Source: Acinetobacter vivianii (GTDB lineage Bacteria > Pseudomonadota > Gammaproteobacteria > Pseudomonadales > Moraxellaceae). Taken from it: DNA of 64,000 nucleotides. Positions 18,257 through 25,308 of the stretch are shown piece after piece. Position numbers and translations under genes: made by a program. The number at the start of each line of letters is the position of its first letter. Within the stretch, counting starts at the first letter, position 1. The notes under the pieces are model-generated. The model ran no database searches. It was not told the DNA's origin and saw only the letters and a list, made by a program, of their open reading frames with translations. The stretch covers positions 1 to 64,000 of the forward strand of contig NZ_BMDR01000010.1 of assembly GCF_014635885.1 (NCBI RefSeq), in the 5' to 3' direction.

Positions 18257-19270
18257 ATGACAGTGCATATTGCCAAAACAGTAACTTTACCGAGCCATTT
18301 TCAAGCGTTAACCAATCTTGCTGATGCCCGAATTGGTGCAACGATTGTGAGCTGTTCAGATGAGTTTTTTGCACAAGCAGAAAGAATGTTGCAAAGCACG
18401 CCAGCTCAATTTGTTGAGGGAAAATATGATGACAATGGTAAATGGATGGACGGATGGGAAACCCGACGCAAGCGTGAAGCTGGCTATGATTGGTGTATTG
18501 TCCGTCTAGGTGTGGCAGGGCTGGTATCTGGATTTGATATTGATACTTCTTTCTTTACAGGAAATTATCCAGCTTCTGCCTCGGTAGAAGGATGTTATGC
18601 ACCAGACAATCAATTAGACAATATCGAATGGATACCCTTATTAGAAAATTCGGTTTTATTCCCAGACCAGCATCATTTTTTTGATTGTAGCGCACAGAAA
18701 ATTACGCATATCCGCATCAATATTTTCCCGGATGGCGGGATTGCTCGTTTAAGGGTATATGGCCGTGTGGTGGTGGAAAATGTAGATACATCCCAGCAGA
18801 TCGACCTGATTGGTTTAAAAAATGGCGGGCGTATTGTGGCTTTTAGTGATGCACATTTCGGGCATCCAAATAATTTGCTCAATCCTGATCGTGGTTTAAA
18901 CATGGGTGATGGCTGGGAAACTAAACGCCGTCGTGCACCTGGTTTTGACTGGTGCATTATTGCTTTGGGACAAGCTGGATCAGTTGAAAAAATTGAAGTT
19001 GATACCGCATATTTTAAAGGTAATTTCCCTGCATTTTGTTCAATACAAGCGACTTATATTGAAGATGCAACCGATGCACAACTGATTCCACAGAGTATGT
19101 TCTGGCCATTTTTATTGGAACAGCAACCTTTAACGATGGACAATATTCATGAATATCTAGAAGAAGTCATTCAGCATCAAAAAGTGAACTATATCCGCGT
19201 CAATATGATCCCTGATGGCGGCATTAGCCGGATTCGTTTATGGGGAAAAGTGGTTAGTAATTTCTCATGA
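18257..19270 (+). CDS. alc: Allantoicase
   Basis: Allantoicase hydrolyses allantoate to S-ureidoglycolate and urea. The 337-residue protein shows the expected internal duplication: two jelly-roll repeats, each with a DGWETxRxR..G.DWC motif (DGWETRRKREAGYDWC near residue 66 and DGWETKRRRAPGFDWC near residue 216) and each ending with an IR.N..PDGGI.R.R..G strand. The start ATG follows AGGA. It is divergent from the GntR regulator and precedes allA by 38 bases. Confidence 0.96.
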   Translation: MTVHIAKTVTLPSHFQALTNLADARIGATIVSCSDEFFAQAERMLQSTPAQFVEGKYDDNGKWMDGWETRRKREAGYDWCIVRLGVAGLVSGFDIDTSFFTGNYPASASVEGCYAPDNQLDNIEWIPLLENSVLFPDQHHFFDCSAQKITHIRINIFPDGGIARLRVYGRVVVENVDTSQQIDLIGLKNGGRIVAFSDAHFGHPNNLLNPDRGLNMGDGWETKRRRAPGFDWCIIALGQAGSVEKIEVDTAYFKGNFPAFCSIQATYIEDATDAQLIPQSMFWPFLLEQQPLTMDNIHEYLEEVIQHQKVNYIRVNMIPDGGISRIRLWGKVVSNFS

Positions 19271-19276
19271 GTAATC

Positions 19277-19299
19277 GCCTCATTGTGATTCAATGAGGC
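19277..19299 (+). other. Intercistronic hairpin covering the allA ribosome binding site
   Basis: GCCTCATTG pairs perfectly with CAATGAGGC across a 5-nt loop. The 3' arm contains GAGG (19295-19298), the only Shine-Dalgarno-like element before the ATG at 19309, so the hairpin could make allA translation depend on ribosomes leaving alc. There is no T-run, so it is not a classic terminator. Confidence 0.6.
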
Positions 19300-19308
19300 T
19301 GATAAGAA

Positions 19309-19863
19309 ATGGCAGAGAATAAATATATGCATGAAAAAAATATTGAGATTCAACCTTTAACTCAGGACAGCTTTGCTCCTTTTGGTGATGTGATTGAAAA
19401 AAATGGTAAAGACTTTATTCCAATTAATCAGGGACTCACTGAACGTTATCACGCAGTATCACTGGCACAATGTTCAGGAGAGCAGGTTGCGGTTGGGATG
19501 AGCATTTTTCACAATTTATTTGCAACTCAGATTCCATTTCAGATTGAGATGATGGAACGGCATCCTCATGGTTCACAGTCTTTTATTCCGTTGCAACAAC
19601 AGAAGTTTATTATTGTTGTGGCGTTGCCATTTGACCAAACACGACCTGATGAGCAGCTAATTTATGCTTTTATCAGCAATGGAAAACAGGGGATTACTTA
19701 TCATCAAGGGGTATGGCACCATCCTTTAATTACCTTAGAAGCAAACAGTGATTTTTTAGTGGTAGATCGAATTGGTGGCGGCAGTAATTGTGATGTGCAT
19801 CATTTATCTCAACCTTTATGGATCACTGAAGCTTTAGCTCAGTCAGAGATCGTCAATCTCTGA
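19309..19863 (+). CDS. allA: Ureidoglycolate lyase
   Basis: AllA splits S-ureidoglycolate into glyoxylate and urea, finishing ureide breakdown. The 184-residue protein carries the family blocks LTQDSFAPFGDVIE at the N terminus, MERHPHGSQSFIPL in the middle and GVWHHPLITL with the paired His residues near residue 144. The start may be the ATG at 19309 or the one at 19327; the latter gives a length nearer the family norm. Urea released here would need urease or another route, not present in this window. Confidence 0.93.
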   Translation: MAENKYMHEKNIEIQPLTQDSFAPFGDVIEKNGKDFIPINQGLTERYHAVSLAQCSGEQVAVGMSIFHNLFATQIPFQIEMMERHPHGSQSFIPLQQQKFIIVVALPFDQTRPDEQLIYAFISNGKQGITYHQGVWHHPLITLEANSDFLVVDRIGGGSNCDVHHLSQPLWITEALAQSEIVNL

Positions 19864-20008
19864 CTGTATATTGAAAAATATATTGACTCTAGAATATTGG
19901 AAGGTGATTCGTTTTAATTTAGAATCCTCAAGCATATTAATATTCGAATCTTTTTATTTTTTAATTAAGATTTTTTGTATATAACCTAAATATTTATTTC
20001 TATTTTTT

Positions 20009-20791
20009 ATGTCAACAAAACGCTATGTAGCAAGAGAATTGCTTGAACAGCATACAAAGCAAAAGAAGCAAGAAAAATTAGAACAAAGGCGTTTGGCGCT
20101 TGAACAACAAGCTAAAGAAAAAAGACAGACCAAAATACATATTGCCCTTTTGATTATTGTATTCGTTTTACCGCTATTTTTATTTCCAGCATATCCACGC
20201 AATCAGTGGCAGTATGAGGTTTATCGTTATATCACAGAGCAGATGTTGATTACGGTGGGGACTAAAGGTCGATTGCCATTTTTTACTATTCTTTCAAGTA
20301 TTTATTGTACTGTTTTAGCCTTTGTTTTGGGTTGTTACATGTGCCTGTTATTTATTAAGAAAGTAGGCGTAAACAAGGCGTTTCAGGAAAAAATTTATCG
20401 TAAATTCTTTCAAGCTGAGTTTGAGGCATCGAAGAAACATCCGTGGCTGGAGAAGCCACTGATTAAAAAAACAATTGTTTCAGGGATATTTTTATTCTGC
20501 TTTATCATGGGGATGAGTCATTTTCTTTTAGAGAATATCTCCTTTCAGGATGGTAGTCGTAGAGGTGCACTTATCCAGTTCGGTTATAATTATCGGATTG
20601 GTGTACTTTTTTGGGAAAGTACGTTTAGTGTCTTTACTATATTCCCGTTTTTTTATTTTGGTTTTTTATTTATTTATCTTTTTAATTATTTCTTCCGAAG
20701 TTTAGGTACGGGAAAAATCATTATCCCTCAAAAAAGACCCCAGAAAAGAAATCAGAAGAGATCACACAAAAGACCGCAAACACCACCGTAG
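20009..20791 (+). CDS. Hypothetical membrane protein with charged coiled N terminus
   Basis: I do not recognise this 260-residue protein. Residues 10-45 are highly charged and probably helical or coiled (repeats of Glu, Gln, Lys and Arg). Four hydrophobic segments follow, near residues 47-65, 88-115, 152-172 and 200-228. The C-terminal 20 residues are a Lys/Arg/Gln/Pro-rich tail with near-repeats of KRPQKRNQK. No clear Shine-Dalgarno is seen before the ATG. The gene is markedly more AT-rich than its catabolic neighbours and shows no link to ureide metabolism, so it may be an insertion. Confidence 0.7.
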   Translation: MSTKRYVARELLEQHTKQKKQEKLEQRRLALEQQAKEKRQTKIHIALLIIVFVLPLFLFPAYPRNQWQYEVYRYITEQMLITVGTKGRLPFFTILSSIYCTVLAFVLGCYMCLLFIKKVGVNKAFQEKIYRKFFQAEFEASKKHPWLEKPLIKKTIVSGIFLFCFIMGMSHFLLENISFQDGSRRGALIQFGYNYRIGVLFWESTFSVFTIFPFFYFGFLFIYLFNYFFRSLGTGKIIIPQKRPQKRNQKRSHKRPQTPP

Positions 20792-20824
20792 ATGATAAAA
20801 ATAAATAGACTAAAGCTGAAAGAA

Positions 20825-20851
20825 CAGACAGAGACGATCTATCTCTGTCTG
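20825..20851. terminator. Bidirectional hairpin terminator
   Basis: CAGACAGAGA and TCTCTGTCTG form a perfect 10-bp stem with a 7-nt loop between the ends of two convergent genes. The flanking T-runs are poor, so termination may be partial. Confidence 0.65.
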
Positions 20852-20865
20852 CAAAGAATAGAGGA

Positions 20866-21879
20866 TTAATATTTCCCTTTAAAATTCGCACTAATTCTTT
20901 GTTTTAAATATTCTTTCGCCGTGATTGCAGGATATTTCTTTTGTGGGCTTTCAATGATCACATCTTCATTGGCTTGGCAGAAGAACGCCAGACTATAACG
21001 CGGCCCTTGATATTCATTGGCTTCTGGGTTTTTGACGCGGTGGAAATTAGAAGGTAATTGGTCATCACTCCAACGCATCAGCATATCGCCAATATTACAG
21101 GTAATCACCTGATCAAGGGGGGCAATGCTGGTCCATTGCTGTTGTTCCATATCCTTGCCAGGACAGACTTGCAAACCACCTTGTCCTTGACGTTGGAACA
21201 GCAGGGTTAAACAATCAAAATCGGTATGCGCACCCGCACGCCATAGTCCCAATTGATCTTTAAGCGCAGGATCAATTGCGTAGTAATGTAGCATTCTTAA
21301 GGTACTTTGATAGCTGTCCTGCTCAGGATCATGTGCCAGTGCAAAGAAGTTATCGGCAAAACCCAGTTTATAAGCAAAGCAGGACAGTATTTTCATACCG
21401 ACTTGCCAGCATGCTTGTTCAAATGCCAGCATGGTATTTTTAAAGTTCGGTAATTCCTGCTCACTTGGGTAAAGTCCTTCCATCCGGGGACGAGTGATTT
21501 GGTAGGATTCTTTTTGATCTGGCGTACTGGTCGAAGGACGAACTTGTGCCTTACTTTCCCAACCCGCATTGCGATTCAGTGGATAACGCGCTTTGACAGG
21601 TTCGGGCAAAGCAAAAAATTGCTGTGTCATCTTGAAAGCTGTTTGAATCTGTTCCAACGGGATACCATGATTTGCGACCTGAAAAAAACCGATATCCGTT
21701 GCTGCTGCCCAAAGCTGTTCTGCAATCTCGTACTTTCGTTGTTCAAAGTTGGATAAATCAATCACCCGAACTTCACGTTCAAAGGTTTCTTGTCCCAAAG
21801 CGCCCATACGGGCTTCTTTTTGTAATTCTTCTAAGCTGTAGTCATTTTCAGCGATTGGAGTCATGTTGGCGCTATTCAT
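20866..21879 (-). CDS. Isopenicillin-N-synthase-like 2OG-Fe(II) oxygenase
   Basis: The 337-residue protein belongs to the 2-oxoglutarate/iron-dependent dioxygenases of the IPNS type. The N-terminal DIOX_N part includes DIGFFQVANHGIP (about residues 62-74). The iron triad is visible as His218-x-Asp220 (HTDFDCLTLL) and His280 (SNFHRV), with the Arg294-x-Ser296 that binds the co-substrate carboxylate (GPRYSLAFF). It stands alone, divergent from the ABC importer operon, in the middle of purine genes. A purine or methylated-purine substrate is an inference from position; the family is also known for other substrates. An alternative start lies five codons in. Confidence 0.82.
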   Translation of the reverse strand: MNSANMTPIAENDYSLEELQKEARMGALGQETFEREVRVIDLSNFEQRKYEIAEQLWAAATDIGFFQVANHGIPLEQIQTAFKMTQQFFALPEPVKARYPLNRNAGWESKAQVRPSTSTPDQKESYQITRPRMEGLYPSEQELPNFKNTMLAFEQACWQVGMKILSCFAYKLGFADNFFALAHDPEQDSYQSTLRMLHYYAIDPALKDQLGLWRAGAHTDFDCLTLLFQRQGQGGLQVCPGKDMEQQQWTSIAPLDQVITCNIGDMLMRWSDDQLPSNFHRVKNPEANEYQGPRYSLAFFCQANEDVIIESPQKKYPAITAKEYLKQRISANFKGKY

Positions 21880-21906
21880 ATTTCAACCTCATCTTTTGGA
21901 TAAACC

Positions 21907-21943
21907 GTGACCCAATCCAATCAATTGAAAGAGACGGGGTCAC
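21907..21943. repeat. Inverted repeat upstream of the 2OG oxygenase gene
   Basis: GTGACCC (21907-21913) and GGGTCAC (21937-21943) form a perfect 7-bp inverted repeat with 23 bp between, starting 28 bp upstream of the minus-strand start codon. It could be a regulator site or a leader hairpin; nothing decides between them. Confidence 0.4.
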
Positions 21944-22076
21944 ATTCAAAAAAGAGCCGCACTTTCTCCAAAAGATATTTTCTTATGAAGAGCGTGAGCT
22001 GATTTCTGAGCAATGACCCACATAGCAGTTGGTGTGACTGTATGCTGAACGCTTCTACTCTGACATAAACATATAA

Positions 22077-22235
22077 GCATTTTTTATACCAGTTTATAAA
22101 GCAGCTCGTGGAAGACATTCAGCACAAGCAATTTATACAATGGGCTTGAGCATGAAATATCGGGAAACTGATAAAGATTTGTTGTTGGATCAATTGTGTC
22201 GAGATGAACAAGCAATCTATAAAAGATTGCATTGA
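22077..22235 (+). pseudogene. Possible small coding remnant in the 2OG oxygenase-importer gap
   Basis: A frame without a good upstream start runs from 22077 to the TGA at 22233-22235. Its 52 codons translate to protein-like sequence (for example ARGRHSAQAIYTMGLSMKY), with ATGs at 22140 and 22152. I do not recognise it. It could be the tail of a decayed gene, a small protein of 27-31 residues, or chance. No convincing Shine-Dalgarno is present. Confidence 0.22.
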
Positions 22236-22434
22236 AATATTTATATGGATTTAAATCGTCAGCATCAGTGATTCATTTCTGCGCATTGAGCTGTTTTAAA
22301 ATAGTGCATTTTTAATACAGTCTAATTTTTTATGGCCTACAAAACAAGATAATGAATATGGTTTATTCATCTAAAAATAATCAAAAATAAATTCAGACTA
22401 GATTATGCCTATGAAAAATAAAGTGAAACCAATC

Positions 22435-22451
22435 TTGGCACAGAGCTTGCT
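22435..22451 (+). promoter_or_regulatory. Sigma-54 promoter of the ABC importer operon
   Basis: TTGGCACAGAGCTTGCT is a full match to the RpoN consensus TGGCAC-N5-TTGCW with exact GG-N10-GC spacing. Predicted transcription start is near 22462, three nucleotides before the first stem of the structured leader RNA. It is the best sigma-54 match in the window. Confidence 0.85.
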
Positions 22452-22464
22452 AAATCCTTACTGA

Positions 22465-22580
22465 GTATAAGCGGTCAGTGTGTACCAAACACGCGGGACA
22501 TTGCTCTACAGCGTTTGCTGTTCCTCTTTCGGGGACAAAGCCACTTGAGTTTGGCTTTGAGAGAAATGTGTAGCTTATAC
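22465..22580 (+). ncRNA. Structured 5' leader with four-way junction, candidate cis-regulatory RNA
   Basis: By eye the leader folds as follows. The closing stem P1 is GTATAAGC (22465-22472) with GCTTATAC (22573-22580). A side hairpin is GTGTGT-ACCAA-ACACGC (22478-22494). Stem P2 is ACATTGCTCT (22498-22507) with AGAGAAATGT (22560-22569), one G-A mismatch. Inside P2, three hairpins abut with no unpaired base between them: ACAGC-GTTT-GCTGT (22508-22521), TCCTC-TTTC-GGGGA (22522-22535) and CAAAGCC/GGCTTTG around a 10-nt loop (22536-22559). It begins at the predicted sigma-54 transcription start and precedes an ABC importer gene. I cannot match it to a known riboswitch class; NMT1/xanthine, purine, TPP and guanidine-I consensus features as I know them are not apparent. 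Confidence 0.72.
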
Positions 22581-22590
22581 ATTGATTGAC

Positions 22591-22633
22591 CCCCTAAAAA
22601 GAATAGCAAGATGAATCCATACAGATTTAGGGG
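22591..22633 (+). promoter_or_regulatory. Ribosome-binding-site-sequestering hairpin
   Basis: CCCCTAAA (22591-22598) pairs perfectly with TTTAGGGG (22626-22633). The 3' arm holds AGGGG, the Shine-Dalgarno of the substrate-binding protein gene, 8 nt before its ATG. TGACC at 22587-22591 could instead pair with GGTCA (22473-22477) in the first junction of the leader, forming a pseudoknot that competes with the first base of this hairpin. This is the layout of a translational expression platform. Confidence 0.65.
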
Positions 22634-22641
22634 TGTTACTT

Positions 22642-23634
22642 ATGAATATTCAACACTATGTAGGCAAAGGACGACGTACTGTTATCGCGAGCGCGTTATT
22701 GGGCTTTGTCACCGTTCTCAGCTCAACCAGTTATGCAGCCGATAAACTTGTGTTACAAACCACATGGTATGCGCAAGCTGAGCAAGGTGGATATTATCAG
22801 GCACTAGCACAAGGAATTTATAAAAAATACGGCCTTGATGTCGATATTAAAATCGGTGGGCCACAAGTCAACAACATGACTTTATTATTATCAAAACGTG
22901 CTGACATCATTATTAACTATGATCTACAGGTCTTAAAAGGCATTGAAAGCAATTTTCCGATTAAAGCGGTTGCAGCGCCATTTCAGTTTGATCCGCAAGG
23001 TGTACTAACCCATAACGATGTAAAGTCTTTGGCCGATCTGAAAGGAAAGACCATTCTTGTTTCGACCAGTGGACAAGCAAGCTGGTGGCCTTGGTTAAAA
23101 GGTAAATATAAATTAGATGCAGCACAAGCTCGCCCGTATACCTTCAATATGCAGCCTTTTTTAGCAGGCAAAAATGTCGCACAACAAGCCTATGCGACCT
23201 CTGAAGTCTTTCAAGCCAAAAAAGCAGAACCATCGAGTAATTTCTTTTTATTTGCTGACGCAGGCTATCCAGCTTATGGCGGTATTTTAGTGACACGAAA
23301 TGATGTCAATCAAAACAAACCTGATGTGCTGCGCCGTTTTGTCAAAGCTTCGATGGAGGGATGGAAAAACTATTTAGCTGATCCACGTTTGGGCAATAGC
23401 ATCATTAAAAAAGAAAATCCGAATATGAATGATGAGTTACTCACCTTTGCTGTAGGACAAATGCGGAAATTGAAATTGATTGATGGTGGCGATGCCAAGA
23501 CTCAAGGCATTGGCGTTATGACGGATGCACGTTGGAAAGCAACGCGAGATTTTATGGTGAGTGCAGGGTTGCTGAACACTAAAACCAATTGGAAAACCGC
23601 TTATACCACGCAATTTATTAAACCAGCCAAATAA
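22642..23634 (+). CDS. NMT1/THI5-like ABC substrate-binding protein
   Basis: The 330-residue product has a signal peptide (basic GKGRR, hydrophobic core, cleavage near SYAAD, residue 32) and the SsuA/THI5-like periplasmic binding fold: LQTTWYAQAEQGGYYQALAQGIY then YGLDVDIKIGG, with the LADLKGKTILVS segment. Such proteins bind sulfonates, pyrimidine precursors, nitrate-type anions or nucleobase-like compounds. The GTG at 22633 is in frame, but the ATG at 22642 is well spaced after AGGGG. It heads an operon with ATPase, permease and a deaminase-like amidohydrolase, which points to a nitrogen heterocycle as ligand. Confidence 0.88.
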   Translation: MNIQHYVGKGRRTVIASALLGFVTVLSSTSYAADKLVLQTTWYAQAEQGGYYQALAQGIYKKYGLDVDIKIGGPQVNNMTLLLSKRADIIINYDLQVLKGIESNFPIKAVAAPFQFDPQGVLTHNDVKSLADLKGKTILVSTSGQASWWPWLKGKYKLDAAQARPYTFNMQPFLAGKNVAQQAYATSEVFQAKKAEPSSNFFLFADAGYPAYGGILVTRNDVNQNKPDVLRRFVKASMEGWKNYLADPRLGNSIIKKENPNMNDELLTFAVGQMRKLKLIDGGDAKTQGIGVMTDARWKATRDFMVSAGLLNTKTNWKTAYTTQFIKPAK

Positions 23635-23699
23635 TCTGGAATGTCGATCAGGATTTTTTAGGGTTAAAAAATAGGGCACTGGCACAAAGGGGAAACCAT

Positions 23700-24521
23700 A
23701 TGAATTCTGCTTTACCAATGGATACGCCAATCCATGAATCTTCAAGCTTTGTCACGCCAATGATCATGGCCAGAGGCGTAGAGAAAATTTATCCGAATGG
23801 CACCAATGCATTACAGCGTTTAGATTTAAATATTGCACGTGGTGAGATTGTTTCATTACTTGGGCCATCAGGTTGCGGTAAAAGTACCTTACTCAAAATG
23901 TTTGCTGATCTGGAGCACCCATCTGCCGGAGTGGTGCGCTGGAATGGTAAAGCTGATATTCAATCCCAATGCAAAATGGCTATGGTGTTTCAGGAAGCAA
24001 CGCTCATGCCGTGGAGCAATATTGAAGACAATGTTCGTTTGCCACTCGATTTACAACATATCTCAAAATCAGTTAGCACCCCGAAAGTGATGGCGGCTTT
24101 AGCAGCCGTGGGTTTAGAGAAGTTTAGCAAAGCCTACCCACGCGAACTTTCAGGGGGCATGCAAATGCGCGCTTCATTGGCTCGGGCACTGGTGACAGAA
24201 CCAGACTTATTGTTAATGGATGAACCTTTTGGCGCATTGGATGAGTTTACCCGCCATAAACTGGATAGCGATATTCGCCAATTATGGTCTGAACGTGATT
24301 TAACCGTAGTTTTTGTCACGCATAGTATTTATGAAGCAGTGTATTTATCTTCGCGCGTGATTGTGATGGGCGCGCGACCTGGGCGGGTGGTCGCCGATCT
24401 GGAAATTGAAGGGCCTTATCTACGTGATGAAGCCTTTAGAAGCTCAGACATCTTTATTCAACAATGTTCGCATCTATCGCAATTATTGGCTGAGGCAAGT
24501 GGAGGACATCATCATGATTAA
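23700..24521 (+). CDS. ABC transporter ATP-binding protein
   Basis: This 273-residue ATPase shows Walker A GPSGCGKST (about residues 56-64), a Q-loop VFQEATLMPW, the signature LSGGM, Walker B LLLMDEPFGALDE and the switch His in VFVTHS. It is of the SsuB/TauB/NrtD type, matching the neighbouring permease. The C terminus ends in a His-rich stretch. The RBS AAGGGGA lies just upstream, and the end overlaps the permease gene by 8 bases. Confidence 0.95.
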   Translation: MNSALPMDTPIHESSSFVTPMIMARGVEKIYPNGTNALQRLDLNIARGEIVSLLGPSGCGKSTLLKMFADLEHPSAGVVRWNGKADIQSQCKMAMVFQEATLMPWSNIEDNVRLPLDLQHISKSVSTPKVMAALAAVGLEKFSKAYPRELSGGMQMRASLARALVTEPDLLLMDEPFGALDEFTRHKLDSDIRQLWSERDLTVVFVTHSIYEAVYLSSRVIVMGARPGRVVADLEIEGPYLRDEAFRSSDIFIQQCSHLSQLLAEASGGHHHD

Positions 24522-25308
24522 ACCTTTGATACAACATCCAACGGTTCAACGTATTGCTGCGCCACTTGGGCTTGGTTTGATCTTCCTGTTGTTTTGGCAG
24601 TTGAGTTTTCAACAGCTAGAAGTGCCTATTTATGTGGTGCCAAAGCCGAGTGATATCGTTATGGCGATGATCAATCAGTCCAGTGTGTTATTTGGCAGTT
24701 TGTGGGTCACGCTAAAAATTACTTTACTGGCTTTTGTGTGTGCGGTGATTATCGGCACATTGGTGGCTTTTGTGTTTGTACAAAGCCGTGTGGTCGAAGC
24801 CTGTTTTATGCCTTATGCCATTTTATTTCAGGTCACGCCGATTGTTGCGATTGCACCATTGGTCATCATCTGGATTCAAAATACAACTTTGGCATTGGTG
24901 GTGTGTGCCATGCTGGTTGCAGTTTTCCCGATACTGACCAATACCACTTTAGGTCTGCGTAGTGTCAACAAAGGTCTACTCAATCTTTTTCAAATCAATA
25001 AAGCCAGTCGCTGGCAAATTCTCATGCGCTTACGTGTACCGAATGCTCTGCCTTATTTCTTTGGTGGCTTACGAATTTCCTGTGGTTTGGCACTGATCGG
25101 TGCTGTGGTGTCCGAATTTGTTGCTGGGGCGGGTGGAACCAGTGCAGGTTTGGCTTATCAAATCTTGCAAGCAGGCTTCCAGTTAGATTTACCTCTGATG
25201 TTTGCTGCATTATTCCTGATTACCTGCACAGGTTTAGGCTTATTTGTCTTGATGTCCTTATTAAGTCAGTTCTTTTTAAACAAATGGCATGAGAGTGAGC
25301 AAGTATGA
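24514..25308 (+). CDS. ABC transporter permease
   Basis: This 264-residue inner-membrane protein has about six hydrophobic segments and the SsuC/TauC-type EAA loop near residue 170 (LFQINKASRWQILMRLRVP). The open frame reaches back to 24406, but the ATG at 24514 follows GGAGGACATCATC and gives the family length. It overlaps the ATPase gene by 8 bases and the amidohydrolase gene by 4 (ATGA), so all are translationally coupled. Confidence 0.94.
   Translation: MIKPLIQHPTVQRIAAPLGLGLIFLLFWQLSFQQLEVPIYVVPKPSDIVMAMINQSSVLFGSLWVTLKITLLAFVCAVIIGTLVAFVFVQSRVVEACFMPYAILFQVTPIVAIAPLVIIWIQNTTLALVVCAMLVAVFPILTNTTLGLRSVNKGLLNLFQINKASRWQILMRLRVPNALPYFFGGLRISCGLALIGAVVSEFVAGAGGTSAGLAYQILQAGFQLDLPLMFAALFLITCTGLGLFVLMSLLSQFFLNKWHESEQV

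Noticed and set aside
22465..22580. Assignment of the leader as a TPP, purine, guanidine-I or NMT1/xanthine riboswitch
   Set aside because: The conserved bases of those classes, as I know them, are not visible and the topology differs. A covariance-model search could overturn this.
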